From Perca fluviatilis (taxonomy: Eukaryota; Chordata; Actinopteri; Perciformes; Percidae), in assembly GCF_010015445.1 (NCBI RefSeq), contig NC_053127.1:10123776-10187775 (forward strand): 64,000 nucleotides of DNA. The letters are read 5' to 3'. Shown one piece after another: positions 24,928 through 62,799 of this stretch (positions are counted from its first letter, which is position 1; each line of letters begins with the position of its first letter). The notes beneath the pieces were generated by a model that saw only the letters and a program-made list of their open reading frames with translations, was not told the DNA's origin and did not search any database. The translations under genes were made by a program, and so were the position numbers.

Positions 24928-26185
24928 AATATGAACCCAGACCTTTACCTTCAGTGAAACCTGTCTGACCAGCAACAAATTAGAATTTGACCCTGAAACT
25001 AAAATGTTTCTTCCAAAAGGAATTATGTTTGAAACACTACGGAGACATCAGTGCTCCTGTACCGGTCAATTACTGGTATTACTTTGCTGAGATAACGCTG
25101 ACTGGCTGGTAGCTAGCAGGCCACCTAGCCGGTCACATCTCCAAAATGTCTTTTTATTATTTTTGATAAATCGTCCACATATTAAAACCCGTAACAATTA
25201 CATTTCTCGCCTAAAGATCTGGTAACAAATCAACTGTTGTGGGTCGTGCTCACGTCCTCCGCCATTACCGATGGTTGATACCAAATGTATGGTGGGATCC
25301 TGGTGGGGAATTTTAAATTGTGACATGTCACATAGCACTGTAACAGACGAAAATGCACATTGAGAATGGCAGAATGTTTCACAAGTTCATATCCAAACGG
25401 AACCAGTTTTAAATTATTGGGAAAGTTGGTTGTGATGTGTAGGCTCATTCATGTTTAATTCACTGAATGTACAGACAAAACCTTTATATTTTTATTCAAA
25501 TAAATTAACAATTAAGCTTAAATGCTATATGGTGATTGGAAAACCAGCCAACTTAGCTGTACACTCTACTTTGCCAATGGCACGTTTGCCAAGCCAAGCA
25601 CTGAACAGCTACAAAGGGCCACTGCAAGGACCTCAGCAATTCAAACCTACTCACTTAAAGCCATTAGTGCCCCAGTGTTTACACTCCTCTCCCTTCAGCC
25701 AACAAGGCATGGATGGATCCCAAACAGAAGTGGTAATGAGGTCCTAAGCAGCCTCACGGCTTCAGACACTGAGACACTAGAGCAGAGCCGGCCAGTTTGG
25801 TCAGTTGCAGGAAACCGAGGCACAGAGAGGCCCGTAGTCCACTGTTGCCGGCTCACATGGGACCGTAAGGCAAATGTGATCCTGACACATTGTTCTGGCA
25901 TGTATAATAGGGCCTTTTCAGGGCTCCTCAGGGGAGACCTGGGAGCCTGATCTTAAAGAAGTAATGTGACGTTGGTTTGATGGTTCTCCCTCCTCTCCAC
26001 TTTGTCTAAGGGCCCTGTTTATGAGAAGTTGTCCTATGACTCATGTCTGCCGGCATTTCTAATTAACTTTAAGGAAAATGCAAGGCAGATAATGTAACAG
26101 TTGCTCAGACAGTGGTGCTGTAACTTAATAAGTAAATTGAAAACACTGTTGATATGGTCTCTCATCTCATTCTCTGTTTTTCAGA

Positions 26186-52438
<26,253 letters not shown>

Positions 52439-52734
52439 CACTCTCTGCGAACAAAGGGAGGCAACAAATGAAAAGGAACAAAACACAGAAAAGACTTGAA
52501 GATGCACACAGTTTATCAGCGTTGATTAGCCAGTAGATCAGCTGTGTGTTCCAGTCAGAAAATCGAGACAGAATACACTGTGCATTCACAAATGTCTGAG
52601 GCCACATATTCTTGATGCAACTGAAGGTAACTACACAGACATGTAGACAAGTTTCACCCTAACTTCCCTAATTGTGTTATTCTCCGCCTCCTCCATTTTA
52701 TATCAGGACACCTTATTGTGTATTATCATGTACT

Positions 52735-52935
52735 TAAAGCCACTATGTGTAGAATTTTTTTAATGTGATTATAACATATTTCAAATTATTCTGATGGCTT
52801 TTGTTTGAAGAAAAATGAATGCATTACTGTCTGCCACAGTGTCTTTTTTATACTACCACCAGATGGCGCCAACATAGAAATAGAAATGGTCTAATTCTTT
52901 ACATTGCACTCAGAGAGCGCAGATCTCCGCCAAGG
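52735..52935. repeat. Interspersed repeat shared with 61.8-61.9 kb
   Basis: CTGTCTGCCACAGTGTCTTT followed by ACCACCAGATGGCGCC matches CTGTCTGCCACAGTGTCTTT and ACCACTGGCAGGCGC at ~61893. The starts (AAGCCACTATGTGTAGAATT, AAGCGCCATGTGCAGAATTT) also agree. Class not assigned. Confidence 0.55.
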
Positions 52936-53039
52936 CGTGCCCCTAGCTCACAATATTAATGCAGTGGAAATTTCCCCAGTCAGAAACACACTTTTCTGAT
53001 TAATCCGACACCACATGAATGCAGCACAAACATTGCACA

Positions 53040-53270
53040 GTAATTTGTGTATCCGCCCCATGACTCGGGTCCGCTCCAAAATGTAATGGGTTCTTCCTTT
53101 GCCCATTCTACACCCTTCCCCCAAGTTTCATGAAAATATGGTTGGTAGTTTTTCTGAAATCTTGCGGACAGACAGACAGACAGACAGACAAGCAAACAAA
53201 CAAAAAAACGGACAAACCAAACATAGCCTAACCTCCATTGTGGAGGTGAATATGGTAGTGAACCAAAGAC
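53040..53270 (+). mobile_element. Non-LTR retroposon tail with (GACA)n
   Basis: AATGGGTTCTTCCTTTGCCC then CCCAAGTTTCATGAAAATAT, then (GACA)n and (CAAA)n followed by CCTCCATTGTGGAGGTGAAT. I recall this ending from fish RTE/Rex-like LINE tails. The exact family is not certain. Confidence 0.45.
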
Positions 53271-53468
53271 ATTGGTGTTGAAGGCAAACATCATCCAATG
53301 TCCCAATCTCCACACCTGTACTTTACAATGCTATGAACACATTCTGCATTGGAACTGAAATTAAATCACGAACAGTTACAGCTAATAAATTGTTGCGTAA
53401 TGGACATAATGTCTAGGAGTCAGAGTAGCATTATCTGGATACTGACATTTGCAATTACACCTGATATT

Positions 53469-53474
53469 AATAAA
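53469..53474 (+). terminator. Candidate poly(A) signal for tecta
   Basis: AATAAA about 1.0 kb after the tecta stop, the first such hexamer I see downstream. Repeats lie between it and the stop, so this is a weak suggestion. Confidence 0.2.
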
Positions 53475-55473
53475 CATTCTCGTCATTTTGGTTCTACCCG
53501 CAATAAGGTCGGCAGATGGTAGACTTGTCAGCAAACATCTGTGACTGTGAGGGTCTAGCTCTCCAAATCCACAAGAGGCCTCAAGTGGAATATCTGGAGA
53601 CTTCCTGTTAGAGCGGCTATATATGAAACAAATAGTCGTTTAAATGATTAGTAGATTAACAGAAAATGAACCGGCAACTATTTTGGTAACCGATTAATCA
53701 ATTTATGTAGTTCTTTAAGCAAGAAGGCCAAACATTGTCTAGTTCCAGCTTCACCGTTTTGAGGATTTTCTGTAAACTGAATATCTTTGGACTTTAGACT
53801 GTTAGTCAGACAAAACAAGTACTTTATAATTTGAAGATGTGTGGTCGGGCTTTGCCTCGAGAAAATAATCATCAGATAAATCGATAAAGAAAACAATGAT
53901 CACACCCAGCCCTAAAAAGCAGCAGTAGATTGTCTGTAGCGTTAAGAACAGTCAAAAATATCAGTTATTCTACATGGAAACAAGTTCAGCCTTAAGTTCC
54001 CTCTCACAGCACATTTTATCTGCTCATGGCCCAGCTCCCTAACAGACATGATAGAGTATGTGTAATCTGTAAAGATTCACTCTGCAAGTATACAGTATGT
54101 TTTTCTTGTCCAGATAAGATACCCAAATACAAATTAATACCAGGTGTACATGGGCTCTGATAGTGGAATAAAAGTCTGCTGGACAGTGGATCTACTGGCT
54201 AGTATTAACCAGAGCAGAGCTGATCTATTAACTTCCTGTTTGACCTCCAGACTAACTAAATTACAGCATTTAACATTCTAAATCAACCAAATCTACGTCA
54301 GCTTGTGGCAGTAAAGAGGCTACGGATCAGGTAATGAGACTACACGGATGTCAAAGTGGAGTTCTTTGAATGAAGTGTGTGAGGAGAGCACCTTAATATG
54401 AATACTCATATTTTTAACTCAAATGTTAAATAATGTCATACAGTAGATTAGTGCCCAGGTTGTGTTGCGACTGTAAGAAATGCAATTAGTTGTGCCATTA
54501 AAATATTGAATTTTTATCTTAATCAGTTGTAGTGTTGTAACACTCCTGTCACAAATATTGACTGTTGGCTCTGACGTATTGATTGCCTTTTAGGGTGGAC
54601 ATGTGAGGACATATTGTAAAACTGTCAATAGAGTAAGGTTCTCCAAGTAGGATCACTGGTCAGTGTTTTTTATTTGGCACCTTATGTGTTTTTAATGTCA
54701 ATATATATGTCACCACACATCTTATGTAACCCTTCAGTGTTCTTCACTGAAGCCAACTCAAATTCTCAGTTTTGCATTAGTTATACAGTAAGTAGCAGTT
54801 TTTCATAGGTAGGTCTGTTTTGCTACCTTCTATGTACAAATGTACAGTCCTTGTCTGTCAGTTTGGTGGTTTATGTCATGACTTCTTTTTTTAATAATAA
54901 TCAGTATCTATTTTATGTTCAAAACCATTACCAAAATATGTTTTAGTTTTTGAGAGCAGAGCCACCCAACTTTTAATAAATTAAGTTCTCAAAGTCAGTG
55001 TGAGTCAAGTTTATTTGATGTGTAGCATGCAGACATGACAGACAGTGGGGGAAGAAGAACTCAGATCTTTTACTGAAAAATACTGAAATATTCTGTTACA
55101 AGTTAAGATTGTGCATTCAAAATGTTACTTAGTAAAAAAGTAAGTACCAAAGGTACTCATGCAGAATGGCCCATTTTTTAATAATAAACATTATATCATT
55201 GTATTATAATTATTGATTCATTAACCCTCTGAGGTCTAAGGGCATTTTAGATATATTTTTGAATTCTCCTTTTAAGGGTATTTCCACATAACTGATCCCC
55301 ATGTGTTTCATATCAAAATATTCAGAACAAACTCAGCGTTCTGCATAGTGACGCCCAAAATTGTTCCAGAGCAATGTGTAAAGAGATAATTTGGCACTAA
55401 AGCGGAAATATTTCTCTAATCTCTTGTGAAAACATACCTACACTCAAATGTTTTGGTGCTTGAAATGAGTTAA

Positions 55474-56986
55474 GGTGCTCATATTTTGCTCATTTTCAGG
55501 TTCATAATTGTATTTTGAGTTTAATTTTCAAAAAACACCATATTTTTGTTGTACTGCACATTGCTGCAGCTCCTCTTTTCACTCTGTGTGTTGAGCTCTC
55601 TGTTTTAGCTACAGAGTGAGGAATCACACTTCTATCCCATCTTTGATGGGAGTCGCACATGCGCAGTAGCTAGGCAGTCCCTCCAGGATTTCGCACCAAT
55701 TCAAGCAAATTCAACCAATCGCCGTGACTTTGGTGCGACTCGCAATTTCGACCAAACGTTTTTTTTTCAAATTTGACCAATAACCGGAGTTTCTCGCGAC
55801 TTCAACCAATCCCAGCAGTCCAACTTGCCAGACTTTACATCAGTACAATGTGACTCTGAGTGCCACTGACCAAGCGAGACTAAGAAATCTTTCCGAAATT
55901 CTGATATGAAGACGAGACTCGAACATCTCACATTTACCAACAAAACGCACAGCGAAAGACCGAGCAAAACATGTCAGACCTTCCTGCCTACCTCTATACA
56001 TTTTAACATCAATGTACGCTGTAACGTTTTTTCATTCTAAAGTCGCTGTAAGCTCCTGCTGTTTCAATCCTGTCGGCTCTCTGCTGCAGCGGGGCGGCGG
56101 GGCTGCTGCTCATACAGTTCCCCCCACTTCTGACGCCCAGGTTAGGAAATCAACTAACAATGTAAAGATCAACAAGCCACTGACACATATCTTCAAATTT
56201 GATTAATTCAATAAATTATAATTTTTTGTCTTGAATCCACCAGCCATTTTCATATTATACCAACATTTGCAGCATCCTGAGCCTTTTTGGTAAGTTTACT
56301 AGAAAAACTCAGCCCAGAGTAGTTTTATTCTCCCGAAACAAGTTTCCTTTTTATTATTAAAGAACTATACAAAAAAAATCACAACTTTTTTTGCAACTTT
56401 CACTGTCTCCCACAAATTCATTGCAACAAACATACAAAAGATATTGCAACTTTTTTACAAAAGCTCCCGCAAAATCAGGCATTTTGGGTTGCAACAATCT
56501 CAATAAAAAAGGCCGCGAAATCCTAGAAGGACTGGCTAGGTAAGGACTACTAGCTAGAAGCTAGCGCTGCTAGCAGTTAGCCACCTCGTTCTTATTGGCA
56601 AAACACTTCTAAAACACTATATAACTACTTACATGTCCCTGTTCTGCAGGTAATCCACACAAAGTTGGAAGTGCGCCCTTGTTTAGAAGAAGTCTCCCGG
56701 CTAATCCTGCCTTGTACTGACCAAAGTTGGAGAAACAGCTAGCTGATGTGGTATTAGCTAAAGTGGTTAGCACACCAAATGTTTCGGCCAATGACGTAGA
56801 CCGTCCCTGCCGATTTTGACCAGCTTATCTGGAGACTGAAGGCAGGACACATTCAGAAACCCATATCTCACTCAAAACAGCATGGATGTTTTTTTTTTTC
56901 AAAGTTTGTATGCGTGTAGAAGCACCAGAGACACAAAATAACACCCCAAATCCCAGAAAAATGATTTATTTCATAATATGGGCACT
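55474..56986. mobile_element. Third-level TTAA MITE, copy 3
   Basis: Termini GGTGCTCATATTTTG and CATAATATGGGCACT, with TTAA at 55470-55473 and 56987-56990. It is the same family as copies at 1007 and 49213. Its length of 1513 bp is explained by a further insertion. Confidence 0.88.
55675..56534. mobile_element. Fourth-level hAT-like insertion
   Basis: Termini CAGTCCCTCCAGGATTTCGC and GCGAAATCCTAGAAGGACTG are inverse with two mismatches. GCTAGG is repeated exactly on both sides, and the match is 7 of 8 if extended (TAGCTAGG, TGGCTAGG). The empty site AGCTAGGTAAGGACTACTAG is present in the copy at 49430. Confidence 0.85.
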
Positions 56987-57883
56987 TTAACAAAAGTCTC
57001 GGGTTCACAAAAGTGGCATAATATATGAATAAAATAGTAAATAAATGTCTAAAATAAAATTTTACAATTTGCTCTTTGAGTAGGAGTGTTGTCAAACATC
57101 GCTTGGACTCGCAGGTGCATCTTTTGTCCACAGTGGGTTAATGTGTGCATTACTTTAATGTTGCAGCTGGCAAAGATGGAGATCATTTTAATACCTTTAT
57201 ATACTGCTGGGTAGTTTATCTATATTACATCATCATTTATTATTTGATTATATTTATTAATCTAAATCTGCAAAGTAACTAAACCCTTAAAAATAAATGT
57301 AGTGGAGTAAAAAGTTACAATATTTGCCTCTGAAAATGTGGAATTACTCAAAGTACAGTAAATTACAAGTACCTTAAAATTGTCCTTAAGTACAGTACTT
57401 AAGTAAATATAATAGCTATATTCCACCACTGAAGACAGTGTTAGTAGTTACATAAGCCAGCAGAAAAACCTTTACAATCTTATCAGTTTCTTTATTTAAC
57501 TTGGAAAACATAATGAAGTACCACAAATGATAAAGACTACATGATCAGTTGCGTTACATTACACCAAAAAGAGCTCTTCTTTGTATGAACATTCAGAATG
57601 GGCCCAAACGTGTGTCCTCATGCAGTGATTCAGAAGGTGACAGGTAAACCTGGAACAATGCCTCCTGGCAAAAATAATTCCAGTCCACACCTTTTGATTG
57701 TGTTCAGTTACTTAAAAGTTGCAAAATCTATTCAAGTAAATTCTTTCTGTGCTGAAACATTCCTTTGAGGCATTTATGTACAGTGTAGTCATCCATCAAC
57801 TAGCAGTGACATATAATAGCTGAATATGGAATGAACATCAGACAGGACTTTCACCCAGGAGGCCGCTGTTTGTGTCCTGTGCG

Positions 57884-58707
57884 TAGGGTTGGGCATCGTT
57901 TTGATTTTAACAATTCTGATTCCAATTCCGATTCTTCCTTTCAATTCCAGTTCTTATCGATTCTCGATTCCCATTCTTTGGGGGGTGGAGTTGAAACGGG
58001 TCATATTTTATTTTATTTTAGTTTTCGGGCTTTTTCAAAGTAAAATAAAGCCACACTTTAGCTCCATGGCTGCAGCACAAGTGCCTGGGAGTACTAACCT
58101 GACTCCGCCAGATGGATTGCTTCGTATTTGCTCGGCAAATCCATCTGGGAACTTTTGGGAAGGGGCGAAAATACTGGTTAGCTGATTGGATAAACCATCT
58201 GTCTATCACCACCTGTTGGTGATAGACGGGCCAAATCAACCAATCAGATCAAAGTCTTGCCGAAACCAGCCGGGAGAAGAGCAAAAACATCTTTTCCTCT
58301 GAGAAAAGCCTCCATTGCCATTTTTTGCTCTTCTTTCAATTAAGGAATACTTTCTAATTCAGATAAAACTTGCGCGATAGCTACGCTCATCTCATCCGTG
58401 GAAGCTGCCATGTTGTTTAGACTGAACAGTCGCTTCTCGTTGCGTCACACCTAAACCCGCCTCAAAACCAACGCTGATTGGTCGGTCGTTTGGAGAACGG
58501 CTCCAAATTTTTTCTATCTCAAGATGCCAGACTGATCTGCGAGTAGATTAGTACTCTACCCGCAGTACGGCGGCTGCTACGGAAACCGAAACTTTTGCGT
58601 GTTAAATTTGGAACAATTCCAATAAAAACATTTTTTTTAAAATTCCATTTGCATCGTCATTTTTGAAACGATTCCAAGTTGGCACCAGTTCTCGATGCCC
58701 AATGCTA
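57884..58707. mobile_element. hAT MITE (TTGGGCATCG ends)
   Basis: Termini TAGGGTTGGGCATCG and CGATGCCCAATGCTA with a 7-of-8 target duplication (CCTGTGCG, CCTGTGTG). The middle (CCGCCAGATGGATTGCTTCG to CAAGATGCCAGACTGATC) is unlike the ends and may be another nested repeat. Confidence 0.82.
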
Positions 58708-59258
58708 CCTGTGTGAAACCAAAAGTCCACGTTTTAACTTACTTTGTTACGTACCTTACACAGGCTACTTAACTAACATCACATACATAACTAACAAACA
58801 TAATCATTTTAACCCAAACCACGATCTTTTCCTAAACCTAACCTAATCGTGTTGCTTAAACAAGTTCTGCACTGCAGAAGGCTTGGCAGGCGCACTGATC
58901 GCTCGTGTTGTTGGACATTTGTAGGTTAACGCATGAAAAAAATGTGCATAACTCATAAGATATCATACGAATCGTTGTATGATGATACGTAGGCAGAGGG
59001 CAGGTTGACCTAGCAAACACTGAAAGTAAACCTGACTGATAAGACTCCATAGTTGCAGCTAAGTTGTAGTCAGCAGCAGGTTTTTATGTAGCATTGTTCG
59101 TTTAGAGAAGCTGTGGATGATTAACTCCACCTGTGCTGTATATAATTAAACCCACCTGTGTGGAGTTTTGTTTGTAATTGCCTACTGTATGCACACGCTG
59201 AGGAAGGGCGCTAATTTGGAGTGCTGTCCTAGTAACTTTAGGGAAGCAACAGACACTG

Positions 59259-60145
59259 TAAAGCTTAGGTAAGGTGAAGTTTATAGAAAAGGTTTCCTGG
59301 GTTTGCTCAAACATGAGTACTGCTAAAGGTATTCCCTCACTGACGTGCATGTGTGCAGGATACAGGCCAAGCCTGGGGGTGGAGGAGCAAAGTGGAAGTG
59401 CATGCTTGCATGTTCGAATGAAGGGAGCGGCTTTGCCTTTTGAAGTTGTAATCATTGTTATTATTTGGCAGTGTGCTTTCACAATGATTCTCTCTCAGTG
59501 AAAACAGAAGCAACTTCAGGCCTGTATTTCGGTGAGATAATTTAAATTTATTGCATTCATGTACTCTTGTCTTGTTACATAACATGGCTTTCAGAGGTGA
59601 ATATTAACAATAGTTCTTATGATAGCGTGTACACATGGCTGTTATCTTGATCATATCTCTCGTATCGAGTTTATTAGCCCCTAAATGTCAGTTTTGACGT
59701 ATTTAACAAACACAATTGATTTTTTAAACGACCTCTGTGGCCTTTTGTTTTAACACCTTTTTGAAAACAATCTTTATTAAATCATTAATCGTTAATATGT
59801 GATATTTCATATCATTCATATGTGAAATATCACATATTAACGATAATGATTTAATAATGATTTTTTCAAAAAGGTAAACAAAAAGGCCACAGAGGCGCCT
59901 AAAAAATCAAATGTTAATCCTATGAAATATAACATTTTCTCAGCAACTTTCATGACAATCTGCCAATTTTGAGATATCGTGTGGACAGAGTTGACATTTT
60001 GGGTGTCCAACTGTAAGGGGTTCAACCTCTGGCAGCATGAATGAGTTTAGTACATTTTATACAAATATCCCTCATTACAAATTAAAGCGCCATGTGCAGA
60101 ATTTGTATGTACATATAGCATCATTGAAATTATTATGATGGTGTA
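59259..60145. repeat. Local direct duplication, copy 1 (with hairpin)
   Basis: It matches 61069-61847 nearly base for base in its flanks (GGTTTCCTGGGTTTGCT, CTCTCTCAGTGAAAACAGAA, GGTTCAACCTCTGGCAGCAT). It holds an inverted repeat with arms of ~100 bp at 59706-59813 and 59817-59912. Confidence 0.92.
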
Positions 60146-60460
60146 AGTAAAACATTCAGTCATGATTATATATAGGCTACATGCCCTTCAACTGTGTTCT
60201 GTTGCCATGTTGGTATACTGTCTCTTGTCCTCGTTTTCCTCCCTTTGAGGTAAATGTTGAGCGTGTTGTGTATCTATGGTTACATAAAACTGTAGGTGTA
60301 TGTATTTATGGGTGTGTGCGCGTGTGTAAGTATGCATAAGTATCAGTCTCTGTTTTATATGTCTGTTAGTCATTGTCACTTATCACACCCTAAATATTTA
60401 TTTTATTTAAATGATTGTTGTAATTTTTTTGTTATATTTTTACTATTATATACAGTGTGT

Positions 60461-60461
60461 G

Positions 60462-60503
<42 letters not shown>

Positions 60504-60537
60504 TGTATATATATATATAGCCTATATATATATATAT

Positions 60538-60597
<60 letters not shown>
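60461..60597. repeat. (TA)n tract with interruptions
   Basis: Long TA/AT arrays with short CACACTG and AGCC interruptions, between the two duplication copies. Confidence 0.95.
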
Positions 60598-60600
<3 letters not shown>

Positions 60601-61068
60601 CTTTACTACAGTACTTGAGTAAATGCACTTAGTTACTTTCCACCATTGATTACCAGAGACAATTGTTCTAAAAAATCAACAACAACAAACAAAGGCAGCA
60701 TGGATTTTCCAAGTTAGTTAACTACATCTAAAGATTACCTATAACCTTATACTAACATCTGTAACATTTGGCTCTAGACAATTGTTTTGCAAGGTAAAGC
60801 TTTTTCCAATGCAAAAAGGAGTGGGGAAAGAGAGCAACCCTAGTCACCTGCAGGTCAGCTAGTACTAAATACCAATAGCATTTTCTTAAAAAATAAAGAA
60901 TATCTACCAATGTTATGTTTCTCATAATAAAACTGCAACAGTGAGGAAGGCTATTATTAGTTCATAGAAATCATTACTTCAATTATCTGTCATATCCATG
61001 CGACTGTTATGCATGTTTTGATTGTGCTTGAGTCACTGCTCCTCGTTAAGGCAGTTGAGTGACTCATG

Positions 61069-61847
61069 TAAAGTTTAGGTAAGGTGAAGTTTAGAAAAGG
61101 TTTCCTGGGTTTGCTAAACATGAGTACTGCTAAAGGTATTCCCTCACTGACGTGCATGTGTGCAGGATACAGGCCAAGCCCGGGGGTGGGGGGAGCAAAG
61201 TGGAAGTGCATGCTTACGTGTTCGAATGAAGTGAGCGGCTTTGCCTTTTGAAGTTGTAATCATTGTAATTATTTGGCAGTGTGCTTTCACAATGATTCTC
61301 TCTCAGTGAAAACAGAAGCAACTTCAGGCCTGTATTTCAGTGAGATAATTTTAATTTATTGCATTCATGTACTCTTGTCTTGTTACATAACATGGCTTTC
61401 AGAGGTGAATATTAACAATAGTTCTTATGATAGCGTGTACACATGGCTGTTATCTTGATCATATCTCTCGCATCGAGTTTATTAGCCCCTAAATGTCAGT
61501 TTTGACAATTTTAACGATATCCCATATTAACGATTAATGATTTAATAAAGATTGTTTTCAAAAAGGTGTTAAAACAAAAGGCCACAGAGGTCGTTTAAAA
61601 AAATCAATTGTGTTTGTCACCCTTGAAATATAAAATTTGCTCAGCAACTTTCATGACAATCTGCCAATTTTGAGGTATCGTGTGGACAGAGTTGACATTT
61701 TGGGTGTCCAAACTGTAAGGGGTTCAACCTCTGGCAGCATGAATGAGTTTAGTACATTTTATACAAATATCCCTCATTACAAATTAAAGCGCCATGTGCA
61801 GAATTTGTATGTACATATAGCATCATTGAAATTATTATGATGGTGTA
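61069..61847. repeat. Local direct duplication, copy 2 (single arm)
   Basis: Direct copy of 59259-60145, about 1.8 kb away. It carries one arm (61523-61617) where copy 1 has a full hairpin, which accounts for the length difference. Confidence 0.92.
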
Positions 61848-61964
61848 CGTTTTTGTCTTTCATTCTAAATAGAGAGCAGCAGTCTGCATTGCTGTCTGCC
61901 ACAGTGTCTTTTTATTTTACCACTGGCAGGCGCTAACATTGGACATGTTGGAAATTCTGCACTA

Positions 61965-62455
61965 TGGACAGTCATGGTCCCCAGAGGATAAAATCCAATC
62001 ACTCTGGTGATCCACTGACTTCCCCTAGTGTCACTATAAAGTTGTCGTTTTTGGTTTTCAGGGAAATATCTCAACAACTATTGTATGGATTGCCATAATA
62101 CTTGGTTCAGCCATGCATGTTCCCCTCAGGTTGAATTTAAATAGCTTTGGTGATCCCTTGACATTTCCTCTAGCACCATTATGAGGTTGACATTTGTTGT
62201 GTTGATTGAAATATCTCAACAACAGTTGGATGGACTTGTGTCAAATCTAGTGCCAACATTCATGTCTCTCTCAGGATGAATTGTAAGAAGGTTGGTGAGC
62301 CCTCAACTGTAGGCTACTGTGTGTTTAGTGGTTATTGGCAAATGTTAGCATGATAACACGCTAATCTAAAATGGCGACATTACAACTGCTAAACATCAGC
62401 ATGTTAACATCATTGTGGCAATACTAGCATGCTGACATTTAGCTAATGTGGAAGA
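61965..62455. repeat. Internally tandem fish repeat
   Basis: A unit of about 140 bases recurs: AAATATCTCAACAACTATTG and AAATATCTCAACAACAGTTG, GGTGATCCACTGACTTCCCC and GGTGATCCCTTGACATTTCC. The end (CTAAACATCAGCATGTTAAC, TAGCATGCTGACATTTAGCT) matches sequence at ~18710-18770. No coding sequence. Confidence 0.65.
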
Positions 62456-62499
62456 CCGGTGATCCACAGGTATAGTATAATACGAATTAGTTGATATCC

Positions 62500-62790
62500 A
62501 CGACGTTCCACTTCCGGGATTGCTCCAGTGCCACCGTAAAATTCCGCCCGATGTCACTCTTTTCAGCCGGATGTCCGTTACCTATTGTAATTTTAAACTC
62601 TGGTCGATTTATGAGGACTATGGTTAACTGACAGCTAGCTAAACCATCTGTCCAGTCTGAGTTTTTCTGATGCACAACTAAAACAACCTTTGAACGTACA
62701 CATGTTACACCAAAACAAGTCCCTTCCCGAGGCTGCCAGACCCTCCTCCGCAATGCTGTGGAGGAAGGTCTGGTAATGCGAAACTAGGGA
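62500..62790. repeat. Hairpin-type interspersed repeat, right copy
   Basis: It shares ~85 bases with the left edge of the window in the same orientation. It ends in a hairpin, CCAGACCCTCCTCCGCA with GGAGGAAGGTCTGG, at 62738-62774. Confidence 0.65.
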
Positions 62791-62799
62791 TGAATAACC

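Larger units (their letters stand above)
16860..26184. other. tbcel-tecta intergenic region
   Basis: Apart from the listed SINE, the AAGTC repeat, the TA MITE, the LINE tail and microsatellites, I see no gene here. Open frames up to 187 codons exist but none has a recognisable domain or exon structure. Any tecta promoter and 5' non-coding exon should lie in the right part of this stretch. Confidence 0.6.
55225..57137. mobile_element. Second-level TTAA element (CCCTCTGAGG ends)
   Basis: Left CCCTCTGAGGTC and right GTCCACAGTGGG are inverse with three mismatches, flanked by TTAA at 55221-55224 and 57138-57141. Removing it joins ATTGATTCA-TTAA-TGTGTGCATT, which restores the outer element. Confidence 0.75.
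55047..57432. mobile_element. Outer hAT-like element of a four-level nest
   Basis: Left CAGTGGGGGAAGAAGAACTC and right ATATTCCACCACTG are inverse ends of a very common fish repeat, whose body (ACTCATGCAGAATGGCCC, TTAATGTTGCAGCTGGCAAA, TACTGCTGGGTAGTTTA) continues across the insertions. The flanking 8-mers are only partly alike (ATGACAGA, AAGACAGT). Another right end of this family is at ~60605-60647. Confidence 0.75.

Noticed and set aside
25522..25950. Plus-strand open frame of 142 codons just upstream of tecta
   Set aside because: No domain recognised and no in-frame link to tecta exon 1, which has its own signal peptide and acceptor.
60411..60632. Tyr/Ile-repeat open frames on both strands
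   Set aside because: Translation of a (TA)n microsatellite.
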